Shown in pieces: positions 46,539 through 54,812 of a stretch of 64,000 nt of DNA. The notes under the pieces were generated by a model. That model made no database searches. It was not told the origin of the DNA and worked only from the letters and a program-made list of their open reading frames with translations. Origin of the DNA: Colwellia sp. 12G3 (lineage in GTDB: Bacteria > Pseudomonadota > Gammaproteobacteria > Enterobacterales > Alteromonadaceae); NCBI RefSeq assembly GCF_002836775.1, contig NZ_PJAQ01000065.1, positions 186,001 through 250,000 on the forward strand, read 5' to 3'. The first letter of the stretch is position 1. The number at the start of each line of letters is the position of its first letter. Made by a program: the position numbers and the translations under genes.

Positions 46539-46925
46539 CTATTCCCAAGTATCAATCACTTCTCTAGCGGCTCTCATCGCCTCAATTGCCGCGGGAAAGC
46601 CACAATAAACGCTAGCATGCAGAATCACTGCTCTTATCTCTTCTTTAGTTACACCGTTACGTAATGCACCACGAATATGGCCTTTCAATTCATTAGGCGC
46701 TTTTAAGGCTATCAACATAGAAATAGTCACTAAACTTCGTGTATCTTTGGGTAAATCATCTCGACTCCAAGTACTTCCCCACGCATTTTCCATCACTAAA
46801 TCCTGCAATGGTTGATCAAATTCATTAGCATTATTTAACGCGCGATCAACAAACTCATCACTCATTACTTCACGACGAACTTGCTCTCCATTTCGATAAC
46901 TCTCATTCTGGTGTTTTATGGTCAT
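46539..46925 (-). CDS. Carboxymuconolactone decarboxylase family protein
   Basis: This protein is 128 residues long from ATG 46925 (TTG 46937 is an alternative). It carries the AhpD-like/CMD fold signature: 'GSTWSRDDLPKDTRSLVTISMLIAL' and 'LKGHIRGALRNGVTKEEIRAVILHASVYCGFPAAIEAM'. It has the single Cys and the His two positions before 'ASVYCG', as in gamma-carboxymuconolactone decarboxylase (PcaC) rather than the CxxC peroxidase AhpD. No protocatechuate genes are nearby, so the substrate is unclear. Confidence 0.85.
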   Translation of the reverse strand: MTIKHQNESYRNGEQVRREVMSDEFVDRALNNANEFDQPLQDLVMENAWGSTWSRDDLPKDTRSLVTISMLIALKAPNELKGHIRGALRNGVTKEEIRAVILHASVYCGFPAAIEAMRAAREVIDTWE

Positions 46926-47055
46926 GTTTATTGCCAATGTAATAAATAAGCTTTAATCATAAAAAGAATGGTCAAAAATAAACAGAAAAAAGAGTGAATG
47001 GTTACTATAGGTAGCAGTGATATTTAGCCGATAATATTAATAAAGTGAGTTTGGT

Positions 47056-47090
47056 ATTAGTGATTAATGATTAATCACTAATCACTAATC
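47056..47090. promoter_or_regulatory. Long AT-rich palindrome with heptamer repeats
   Basis: Perfect 13-bp arms ATTAGTGATTAAT / ATTAATCACTAAT are separated by one base (47069), and CACTAAT continues as a direct repeat to 47090. It may be an operator or a cruciform-prone repeat. The heptamer is shared with 8233-8253. It lies between divergent genes. Confidence 0.45.
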
Positions 47091-47285
47091 AACTGAATAG
47101 TACTTGGCTTAGTAAAGCCAAAACATTCAATCTCTTTCTGGCTATAGCCATTTAAGAAGGCCCTTTTTTTAGCGCTAAAGAAAACAGTTACAATAAAAGA
47201 CCTTTTTCATCTATGTCAGCTTTGTTATCTAATAGCAGATGAAATATACTGACCCTTCTCATTTATTCCTTAGTATGAAAGTATC

Positions 47286-47990
47286 GTGTCAATTCAAACA
47301 AAAGCTAAACGCCCTAATAACACCTTTTTAGAACTCATTTATAATATTGCTATTCCGTCGATTATTTTAATGAAATTATCGGGGGACGACTATTTAGGTT
47401 CTATGTATGCATTAATTTTGGCCTTATTCTTCCCCCTTGGTTATGGCTTGTATGACTTTATTAAAAACAAGTCGATGAACTTTATTTCGTTACTTGGCTT
47501 TTTAAGTACCTTGCTAACCGGTGGTATTGGTTTATTTGAATTAGATGTGGAATGGCTGGCAATTAAGGAAGCGGCAATTCCATTAGCGATAGGGTTAGTC
47601 GTGCTCATATCTGGTTTTTGGGGCAAACCTTTAATCGCTAAAATTTTGTTAAATCCGGTGTTGTTTAATTTAGATTTAATCTATCAAACGCTATTAGATA
47701 AAAATAAAACTAATGAGTTTAAAGCTAAAATTCAGCGAGCAAACCACCTTTTATCAGTCACTTTTGTTTTTTCTGCGACGATGAATTATCTCTTGGCTAA
47801 ATGGATTGTAGTTAGCCCTGCCGGTACCACAAAGTTTAATGAAGAGCTGGGTGAAATGACCATGTTGAGCTATCCGGTCATTGCCATACCCTCAACGATA
47901 ATGTTAATTGCGATCATGTTTTATGTAGTAAAGAGTGTGATGAAGTTAACGAGTTTAAAGTTGGAACAAGTATTACACGCTGATAAATAA
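47286..47990 (+). CDS. VC0807-like multi-pass membrane protein
   Basis: A 234-residue protein with a GTG start and about six membrane helices. 'NTFLELIYNIAIPSIILMKLSGDDYLG', 'FFPLGYGLYDFIKNKSMNFISLLGF' and 'FWGKPLIAKILLNPVLFN' fit an uncharacterised family seen in Vibrio (VC0807). No transport motif is evident. It is monocistronic. Confidence 0.75.
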   Translation: MSIQTKAKRPNNTFLELIYNIAIPSIILMKLSGDDYLGSMYALILALFFPLGYGLYDFIKNKSMNFISLLGFLSTLLTGGIGLFELDVEWLAIKEAAIPLAIGLVVLISGFWGKPLIAKILLNPVLFNLDLIYQTLLDKNKTNEFKAKIQRANHLLSVTFVFSATMNYLLAKWIVVSPAGTTKFNEELGEMTMLSYPVIAIPSTIMLIAIMFYVVKSVMKLTSLKLEQVLHADK

Positions 47991-48071
47991 CGATAACATC
48001 ATCCCCTATCCTCAAATATATTAGTGCTATGCTAATTTAAATTACTGTTTTTTAATGGGATAATTTTATAA

Positions 48072-49268
48072 ATGATGAGGTATAATTATGCTTCATCGTT
48101 TAGTAGAGCTATCATCATCAATCATATTGATAACAAAGATAAAACAGAAAACAATCAGATACTCCCCGCTATTTCTGTATCAAAAATAGCGACATCAGAT
48201 ACAGCTGTAAAAAATTTAAAACTTAAAATTGCTACCTTCAATTTGTTTAACTACCTTGAACCACCTAATGCTTATTATGAGTTTGAACGTATTTATAGTG
48301 CCGAACAATGGAAAAAAAAGCAGAATTGGATTAGCGATTATTTACGTGAATATCAGCCTGACATTATTGGTTTTCAAGAAGTATTTAGTCCTGAGTCGTT
48401 AAAAGAATTAGTGAGTACTCAAGGCTATGATTATTTTGAAGTGGTTGATCAACCCCAAGTCATTGATGATTTTATTTATAAACGTCCTGTTGTTGCCATT
48501 GCATCTCGTTATCCTATTGTTGATATTCAAGCGGTAAAACCTAACAGTGAACTTGCTACAACATTAGGTTTAGCTGATGACTTTTCTTTTAGCCGAAAGA
48601 TACTAAGAGCGACGGTTGATATACCCCACATGGGCAACTGTGATTGTTATGTGGTGCACTTTAAATCTAAACGTTCCATGATTGAACTTGATGAGAAAAA
48701 TAATAATTGGTCACCAGAAAAAACGATCATTGAAAGCCTAAAAGCCACTGTAGCGGGTGGTTGGGGATCAACAATAAAGCGTGGTAGTGAAGCAACGTTA
48801 TTGATGATTGATATGATTGAACGCCGTGAGACTACCGGTTACCCTATGGTATTAATGGGCGATTTTAATAATAACTTAGCTGATGGGGTATTGAGTCATT
48901 TAACGACAAACACCCTACGTTTTGTGTCACGTATTGACAGTGATGCTTACCTAGCTAAATATTGTTTAAATGACTGCTGGGATTTATTTCAAGCGGCGTT
49001 AACTAATGATGCAACTGATGCAGACAATCTCGGACTAAATAGAAAAGAGAAAGCACCACGTACTCCAACCCATTATTTTGGCGCGGGTAGCTCAGTACTC
49101 GATTACATTTTATTATCGTGTGAGTTTGATGCCAGTTATCACGATAGTCTCTATCAGGTTAGTGATTATCATACTTACGACCGACATTTAATTAATCCTA
49201 TTTTCGATCGTGATGGCGAAAGTACCGATCATGGTATTGTCTTAGTGACTTTAACCTTAAGATCTTAA
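48072..49268 (+). CDS. Endonuclease/exonuclease/phosphatase (EEP) fold hydrolase
   Basis: This 398-residue metal-dependent phosphoesterase has EEP motifs: 'LKIATFNLFNYL' (Asn ligand), 'DIIGFQEVFS' (Glu ligand), 'CYVVHFKSKRS', 'PMVLMGDFNNNLADGVLS' (Asp/Asn), and the C-terminal 'STDHGIVLVTL' with the catalytic Asp-His. The first 48 residues are not conserved and show no signal peptide, so it is probably cytosolic. It could be a nuclease or sphingomyelinase-like lipid phosphodiesterase; the sequence does not decide. Confidence 0.85.
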   Translation: MMRYNYASSFSRAIIINHIDNKDKTENNQILPAISVSKIATSDTAVKNLKLKIATFNLFNYLEPPNAYYEFERIYSAEQWKKKQNWISDYLREYQPDIIGFQEVFSPESLKELVSTQGYDYFEVVDQPQVIDDFIYKRPVVAIASRYPIVDIQAVKPNSELATTLGLADDFSFSRKILRATVDIPHMGNCDCYVVHFKSKRSMIELDEKNNNWSPEKTIIESLKATVAGGWGSTIKRGSEATLLMIDMIERRETTGYPMVLMGDFNNNLADGVLSHLTTNTLRFVSRIDSDAYLAKYCLNDCWDLFQAALTNDATDADNLGLNRKEKAPRTPTHYFGAGSSVLDYILLSCEFDASYHDSLYQVSDYHTYDRHLINPIFDRDGESTDHGIVLVTLTLRS

Positions 49269-49334
49269 TTAGGAGCAATAACTGAACATTTATTTGGGCT
49301 GATGAAGTCGAAAGTATGAAGTGCGCGGGGATTG

Positions 49335-49982
49335 TTATTTGTTAAAAAGTTCTTTAAATGAAGGCGCTTGTTTAACACGTTGTAATGCGGATTTTAGCTT
49401 ATCTATAACTTTTTCATCGGTATTTAAACTTACCGCTACATACAATTCAAAAGTTTCGATAACGGGTCCTTGCTCCTTAAATAGACACTTATCTACATTA
49501 GGCTCGAAAAAAATGGACGTATTAGCATACGTAATATCCGCTCTACCTTTTTCTAACATTTTCCATACTGTTTTGTCGTCAACAACGAGGTACAAATTAA
49601 CCCCCTCCTTGAATCCCATGCGTTGAAGTGAGTTGGCTTCAAAACTATCACGTACGGTTACCACCCTATAATTGAGTGCATCACGGATCGTTTTAATATT
49701 TATATCTTGATTATATTTAGTCGAAACAAAAGTATAATTCAAGTGCTGTAGTTGACCAACCCACCGAAATAACAACTCTCTTTCTACACTTCTCGTTATT
49801 GAGTAAATGATGGTGTTATCTCTGCTGAGTCCCATTTTATATGCGCGTGCCCAAGGTAAAACCTCATGAGGGGCTTGTATATTTGCACGCTTTAGTACTT
49901 CTTTCATAATCAGGTAAGAAGAACCCCCAATAACTTGTCCTTTTTCGACAATCTGATAAGGAGGAAGATGCTCTGTGACCAC
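49335..49982 (-). CDS. Family 3 substrate-binding protein, 5' end cut by a MITE-like element
   Basis: The frame encodes a periplasmic solute-binding (SBP_bac_3-like) domain: 'VVTEHLPPYQIVEKGQVIGG' at the N-terminus, then 'EVLPWARAYKMGLS' and 'RADITYANTSIFF'. The apparent GTG start at 49982 is internal, because the frame continues upstream through a signal-peptide-like stretch (L-K-L-L-C-L-L-Y-V-F-S-P-W-Q-A-S-A-D-D-I-R) to 50049, where the element at 50050 begins. No ATG, GTG or TTG remains in that stretch. Expression is doubtful; it may be a pseudogene. Confidence 0.75.
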   Translation of the reverse strand: MVTEHLPPYQIVEKGQVIGGSSYLIMKEVLKRANIQAPHEVLPWARAYKMGLSRDNTIIYSITRSVERELLFRWVGQLQHLNYTFVSTKYNQDINIKTIRDALNYRVVTVRDSFEANSLQRMGFKEGVNLYLVVDDKTVWKMLEKGRADITYANTSIFFEPNVDKCLFKEQGPVIETFELYVAVSLNTDEKVIDKLKSALQRVKQAPSFKELFNK

Positions 49983-50049
49983 TCGAATATCATCTGCACT
50001 CGCCTGCCAAGGACTGAAAACATAAAGTAAACATAATAATTTGAGTATT

Positions 50050-50315
50050 ATACCAAGTTGATTAAGTTCTTTCCCACTCAGCGAGAATTAAAAGGCTTAG
50101 AGGCAAGGCATTGATTGAAGAGAATGGTTATTCCCTTATCAAAATCAATAACGCAGCATGTAAACCTTTTAAACTCGCCCTCTGGGAGCTTTCTCGATGT
50201 TCATTAACATCGTTAAGTTTATTTGATTTAGAATGACTAAACCGAAACAAATTTGCCTTGTTATTGAACATCGAGCAGAGCTCTGAGTTGGGAAGAAATT
50301 TAATCAAATTGGTAT
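50050..50315. mobile_element. MITE-like element, copy 2 (266 bp)
   Basis: It has the same ends and, by reading, the same sequence as the element at 33503-33768. Imperfect terminal inverted repeats start ATACCAAGTTGATTAAG and, on the other strand, ATACCAATTTGATTAA. AT occurs at both outer edges. It is inserted at the 5' edge of the substrate-binding protein reading frame. Confidence 0.85.
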
Positions 50316-50505
50316 TAGTCTTCGCATTATAAATGGCGATTTATCTGGAAGTTATAGATAAAGTGACTATAGCTATGTAACCTTTTTTTTACAAATTGGC
50401 ATCGAAAAAATGTTCATAGTGATCATTAACCATGGTACTACCAAGTTATTTTCCCTATGCATTCAATAGAGATAAATAGACCTTAACTCAACTCATAATT
50501 AGGGC

Positions 50506-50530
50506 AAAAAAAAGAGCCGTTAAGCTCTTT
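50506..50530 (-). terminator. Rho-independent terminator of the helicase gene
   Basis: Arms AAAGAGC / GCTCTTT with a 6-nt loop; on the minus strand a run of eight Ts completes it. It lies 22 bp past the helicase stop. Confidence 0.85.
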
Positions 50531-50551
50531 GTTTATTGATATACCCGATGT

Positions 50552-52102
50552 TTATGCCTTAGCAACCACCTCTGTGACGGTTAAATCTTGCATTGCTATT
50601 GCCGTTATCAAATTACTCACTTTAGGTAATAAAGCTCTAATTGATTGGTTTTGAGCGTGCATTGTTTCGACTAACTTAGTGCAACTATCAACTAAAGCAT
50701 CACTGTAAGCAAAACCTATCAAGGCAACGATCTTAACCATAGCCAACTCATCAAGCATCTTGGTATTTTCGTCTTGCTGTTCATAAACAATATTAACCAA
50801 CTCGATAGTACTGACCAGTTTTTCCATTCTAGGGTTAAGCCTAACTAACGATTTAGCTCGCTTGCTCACCGTTTTATCAATAAGCTCCTTGCTGGCAGTT
50901 AACGTATTCTGAATTTTTTTGCGCGTAACAGGTGACTTCTTCTTGATAACTTTACGCTCTATTGATTCTCTGTAGCTGAACTCGCCATCAACAAACTGCG
51001 CTATGTTAGTCACACTCAATCTTTCAGACATTATCGCTGCAGACTTAGCCGTTTTACGGGTAAAGTCTCTATAATCTTCCGCAAAACCATGGGTAGAGAT
51101 ACATTGCGCTAAATCTAATATTAACGCATTAGCTTTACCTTTTGATGCACGTAAACATCGACCGATAATCTGTAAATACAACCTTAATATCTTAGTAGGT
51201 CGGGCTAAAACAACGCAATCGGTAGTAGGGTCATCAAATCCTATGGTAAGCATAGACATATTGATGATTAACCTCACCTCGTTTGACTTATATCTACGTA
51301 TGCTTTCATCATTAGCATCTCCGGTGCGCTGAGAGTGAACAATTTCGTGTTCAACACCGAGCAAACCAAAAGCCTCAGATAGTGCTTCTACATGTTTAAT
51401 AGAGTTAGCAAATAGCATAACCTTACGACCATGAGACAATGCGTCATCAATGGTCTGCTGAGCAACTAAGGAGCAATGTTCCAATAAGATACAATCTAAA
51501 CCAGAAACACTAAAGTCACCTCGGTACATTTTGACCGTACTATAATCTATCTCTTGAGATAGGCTAGGTACTTTGTAAACAGGCTTGGCTAATTCACCTA
51601 ATTCAATCAACTCTCTGGTAGTCGTCTCTTCGATCAATTTCATCGACTTATCAATATAGACGCCTAATCTATCAATCGGTGTGGCAGTGAGCCCTATAAT
51701 CAAGTCAGGTGATAGCTCTTCTCGCATAGCGATATAAACACCACCCATGCACCCTACATGATATTCATCGCGAAGCAGTACATCACACTTTATATTTAGG
51801 TGCTTTCTTCTGGCAAATGACTGCTCCATAATTAAAGTCACATCACCGCCAGCTATATACTTATAGCCTGATTTAACGACACTCACAGTCAAGCCATTAA
51901 TCGTGAGCGTGTTTAATAATTGAGGGATCAATGCAGCATTACGTAGACTTACCACTACATTTTTGTCGGACATTGCTTGGCATAATTTAAGTATGCAGAT
52001 ACTTTTACCGCCCCCCGTAGGTAGTGCAATAATGGAATTTTCACCTGCGCCAATAGCCTTACTAACGCTGTTAATCTGGTAATGTTTTTCTAATATCTGC
52101 AT
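50552..52102 (-). CDS. SF2 DEAD/DEAH-type helicase with DEYH box
   Basis: This 516-residue ATP-dependent nucleic-acid translocase has motif I 'ALPTGGGKS' (residues 26-34), motif II 'RDEYH' in place of DEAH/DECH, motif III 'GLTATP', motif IV-V 'LIINMSMLTIGFDDP' and motif VI 'QIIGRCLRASKGKAN' with the Arg finger. The C-terminal 150 residues are helical and basic ('RKVIKKKSPVTRKKIQ'), possibly for DNA binding. It resembles phage/plasmid UvsW/XPB-like helicases more than housekeeping ones. It stands alone, among repeats and without a nuclease or methylase beside it, apart from the GIY-YIG-like gene further upstream. Confidence 0.88.
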   Translation of the reverse strand: MQILEKHYQINSVSKAIGAGENSIIALPTGGGKSICILKLCQAMSDKNVVVSLRNAALIPQLLNTLTINGLTVSVVKSGYKYIAGGDVTLIMEQSFARRKHLNIKCDVLLRDEYHVGCMGGVYIAMREELSPDLIIGLTATPIDRLGVYIDKSMKLIEETTTRELIELGELAKPVYKVPSLSQEIDYSTVKMYRGDFSVSGLDCILLEHCSLVAQQTIDDALSHGRKVMLFANSIKHVEALSEAFGLLGVEHEIVHSQRTGDANDESIRRYKSNEVRLIINMSMLTIGFDDPTTDCVVLARPTKILRLYLQIIGRCLRASKGKANALILDLAQCISTHGFAEDYRDFTRKTAKSAAIMSERLSVTNIAQFVDGEFSYRESIERKVIKKKSPVTRKKIQNTLTASKELIDKTVSKRAKSLVRLNPRMEKLVSTIELVNIVYEQQDENTKMLDELAMVKIVALIGFAYSDALVDSCTKLVETMHAQNQSIRALLPKVSNLITAIAMQDLTVTEVVAKA

Positions 52103-52214
52103 GCCATACTACTCGGGGTTTTTTCTTATATAGGTATTATTAGCGGTTTTGTTAAACCAATGATTTCTACGTTTAAGCTTCCTTACACGCAAGCCCTCTA
52201 AAATCAGCCTTATA

Positions 52215-52228
52215 TGTGTTGCAACACA
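52215..52228. promoter_or_regulatory. Perfect 14-bp palindrome upstream of the helicase gene
   Basis: TGTGTTGCAACACA lies 113 bp upstream of the helicase start, in its likely promoter zone. A phage-type or XRE-type operator is possible; no regulator is encoded next to it. Confidence 0.35.
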
Positions 52229-52256
52229 AGTATTATCCAGAGGGGGACATCATTAT

Positions 52257-52371
52257 ATACCAAACGACTTCAAGGTGCAGGATTCAACTCGTCATTTTAT
52301 TTTGCGCACTGTACGCTATTGCTTGGCAATGACTCTATCGAGAACATTCCAAGCGTTATTAGAAGGCATTT
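52257..52371. repeat. Short interspersed element fragment
   Basis: It starts ATACCAAACGACTTCAAGG, and its first 30 bases resemble the element starting at 30996 (ATACC-N6-ACTTCAAG-TGCAG). It abuts the next element. Confidence 0.5.
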
Positions 52372-52525
52372 ATACCCGTTACCACTCATAGTGCAGGATT
52401 TCATTGGGCATTAAAATGACTTTAGGTAAGGGAAATACTTTAATCATAGTCATTCTATGGTTTAAGTATTTAACGCTGTATAAAGTCATTTTCAACCCAT
52501 CGCAGAAGCGCTCTGAAACCTGCAT
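52372..52525 (-). repeat. Interspersed repeat, inverted copy of 59205-59366
   Basis: It begins ATACCCGTTACC and ends CAGAAGCGCTCTGAAACCTGCAT. Its reverse complement matches 59205-59366 over almost the whole length (CAGGTTTCAGAG, GCGCTTCTGCGATGGG, ATGAAATCCTGCACT-type blocks). The ORFs inside it are not genes. Confidence 0.8.
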
Positions 52526-52791
52526 CTTAAATGATAACAGGCATAGATTAACCTCAACCTTCATAATTCCCTGTAGCGACCCACTAAAAAAATAAATAAT
52601 CATCACCTTTAATAACGAAACATTGATCCGTATCAACCTCAGCTTCAAATAGTTCATCAATAGATACAAAACAGAACAGGATCAATATTTTCAAGTTAAA
52701 TACTCGATAATATTACCTTATTGATAAGAGACTTAATCATTAAAAAAGCTGAATAAACCTCAACAATTTATTCATCAATAAGAGCTTACTT

Positions 52792-53130
52792 ATGCGTATC
52801 AAAAATTCACAGCAGTGCTTAATTCCTGACAAAGCTTCATTTGGCAATGTCTATATAATGACACATTCTATTTTTTCCAATGTGATTAAGATTGGTTGTA
52901 CAACAAGTGATGCCGAGGAGTATGCCAAATCACTTTCGGCTAAAAGTCCCGGCGATTATAAATTGTTTTTTTCTTTGCCTTGCGATAACCCCTGTCAGAT
53001 ACAGAAACAGTTAAGAAGGCATTTCGATGCTCAACAATACGTTAATGAGTTTTATGAAGTTGCGCCAGAAATTGCAAAAAATGTATTAAAAAGAGAAGTA
53101 ATGAAAATACCCGTGTTAAGCCTCCATTAA
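52792..53130 (+). CDS. GIY-YIG/T5orf172-like protein
   Basis: This 112-residue protein contains the T5orf172/MUG113 variant of the GIY-YIG fold: 'GNVYIMTHSIFSNVIKIGCTTSDAEEYAKSLS' (residues 18-50, G-x-V-Y-I-M and K-I-G) and 'QIQKQLRRHFDAQQYVNEFYEV' with the basic helix and final Glu. The family is mostly phage- and mobile-element-borne and predicted to act on DNA. It is single-domain with no DNA-binding partner. It adds to the accessory character of 49-53 kb. Confidence 0.75.
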   Translation: MRIKNSQQCLIPDKASFGNVYIMTHSIFSNVIKIGCTTSDAEEYAKSLSAKSPGDYKLFFSLPCDNPCQIQKQLRRHFDAQQYVNEFYEVAPEIAKNVLKREVMKIPVLSLH

Positions 53131-53261
53131 GCGCTTTAAATGCTACTAGTTGTAGAAAATATGTTACGAAACTTTTCACCTTCAAAGTAGCCATTGCTTC
53201 TTATCTTTATGCTCGATAGTCTATTAACTAATCCTGATCATAAAATATAACAAACATAAAC

Positions 53262-54371
53262 ATGATTCCTTCACTTTTACATAAAACATTACTCGTTGGC
53301 TGCTTGTTAAGTTTTATTTCGCCTATTGAATTATTAGCTCAAGAGCACGAATTAGGTACATTACCGCCACCAAGAACACTAACGATAACTCAAGCAAAGG
53401 TTGCTTCAACAAATTACCAGAAATACTGTTCGTTATGCCATGGCGAAGACCGACAAGGTCATGTTAATGATCACGCCCCCTCGCTACGCAGTAAAAGTTT
53501 ATTCGAATCAGGTGTACCTCACGCTATTTTAAGACCTATGTCCTATGGAAGAAAAGGCACTGCCATGGGTGGTTACCTTGATGAGGTGGGCGGACCGATG
53601 ACGCTAGATGAAACCTGGGACTTAACCTATTGGCTATTTGAACAAGCTGGTGTTGAACGATTAAAACTATCCACTAAGCCTGTGCAGGGTGATATTAAGC
53701 GCGGGGAACAAGTCTATTTAGCTAATTGTACCAGCTGCCATGGTGTTCAGGGTGAAGGGATTACCGCTCCTGCTTTGGGCAATCAATCAGCCCTTGCCCA
53801 CAACACCGATGAATTTATTCGTCATGCAATACAAAATGGTCGCCAAGATACACCAATGCAAGCTTTTAAAGATAAGTTATCGGCAAAAGACATCAACAAT
53901 ATAACCGCTTTTTTACGCAGCAAAGCACTCGGTTGGAAAGAAGAGAGAACCATACTTAAAGCCCTGCCAACACCTGAGCAATATGTAATTAATAAAAAGG
54001 GTGATGATCCGAACTTTTCTTTGCAAGATGGCATGTACGTCTCATCAAAAGATTTAAACACCGCATTATTGGCCAAAAACAAAATGGTACTGCTAGACAC
54101 ACGTGTACCCTCTGTTTGGCAAACTGCACATATAGAAGGATCCATTCCTTTTCCATACTATGCTGATCTCGATGACACAGTGGCTGGCATTCCAAAAGAT
54201 GTACAAATTATTGCTTATTGTTCTTGCCCGCGTGCTGCAGCAGATTACACCATAAAAAAATTAAGAGATCGTGGCTACACACGTACTGCAGTTTTATGGG
54301 AAGGCGTTTTTGGTTGGATGAATCTAGGCTATCCGGTCATGCGCGGTGATATTGAAAATGTTGCCGATTAA
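53262..54371 (+). CDS. Diheme cytochrome c fused to a rhodanese domain
   Basis: This 369-residue periplasmic protein has a signal peptide (to about residue 26), two c-type heme sites (C56-SL-CH60 and C156-TS-CH160, each in a class I cytochrome-like domain) and a C-terminal rhodanese domain (about 265-365). The rhodanese part has 'MVLLDTRVPSVWQTAHIEGSIPFPYY', the active loop 'YCSCPRAAA' and 'VLWEGVFGWMNLGYPV'. The first domain has a Met-rich 'PMSYGRKGTAMGGY' axial-ligand segment. Electron transfer joined to sulfur/thiosulfate handling is the obvious reading, unproven. It is monocistronic. Confidence 0.9.
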   Translation: MIPSLLHKTLLVGCLLSFISPIELLAQEHELGTLPPPRTLTITQAKVASTNYQKYCSLCHGEDRQGHVNDHAPSLRSKSLFESGVPHAILRPMSYGRKGTAMGGYLDEVGGPMTLDETWDLTYWLFEQAGVERLKLSTKPVQGDIKRGEQVYLANCTSCHGVQGEGITAPALGNQSALAHNTDEFIRHAIQNGRQDTPMQAFKDKLSAKDINNITAFLRSKALGWKEERTILKALPTPEQYVINKKGDDPNFSLQDGMYVSSKDLNTALLAKNKMVLLDTRVPSVWQTAHIEGSIPFPYYADLDDTVAGIPKDVQIIAYCSCPRAAADYTIKKLRDRGYTRTAVLWEGVFGWMNLGYPVMRGDIENVAD

Positions 54372-54539
54372 AAAATAGAACAACTAAAATTGAAGCCTCA
54401 AAAAATTCGTCTAAAAGGAGCTATCGCTCCCTTTTTTATCCGCTATTAAACAATCATTAAACGTGAACCATAACTACCAGAGTAATGACTACCGGTGACT
54501 TGATGCTATCCCCAAAAAACAGGTTGTTACTCGACACTT

Positions 54540-54698
54540 ATACCAATTCGATTAAGTTTGTGATCTTGTTGTGCGCAGGAAAAATAATTCAAGGGTAGGC
54601 GCTTGATTGAGCAATAGGGAGTATTGGGATTGAGCGCAACGCAGAAATTGTAAATTAAGACCATTTGAAGATGGGTAATTAATGAGTACAATTGGTAT
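54540..54698. repeat. Short interspersed element, second family, copy 1
   Basis: It starts ATACCAATTCGATTAAG and ends with ACAATTGGTAT, a terminal inverted repeat. The internal hairpin CGCTTGATTGAGCAATA / TATTGGGATTGAGCG is shared with 62785-62942. It lies about 115 bp upstream of the aminotransferase start. Confidence 0.75.
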
Positions 54699-54812
54699 AA
54701 TAAGTTAACCTTTACATTCCACTTATCGGTTCACTGTCTATTTAAAAACAGTCACTTGAACAATGCTTAATTAAGCAATACGTACCTAATCAAAGTAATC
54801 AGGGAGTCTTTT

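Noticed and set aside
52214-52669. Three ORFs of 63-96 codons on both strands
   Set aside because: They lie in the short interspersed repeats and adjacent spacer and have no ribosome site or family.
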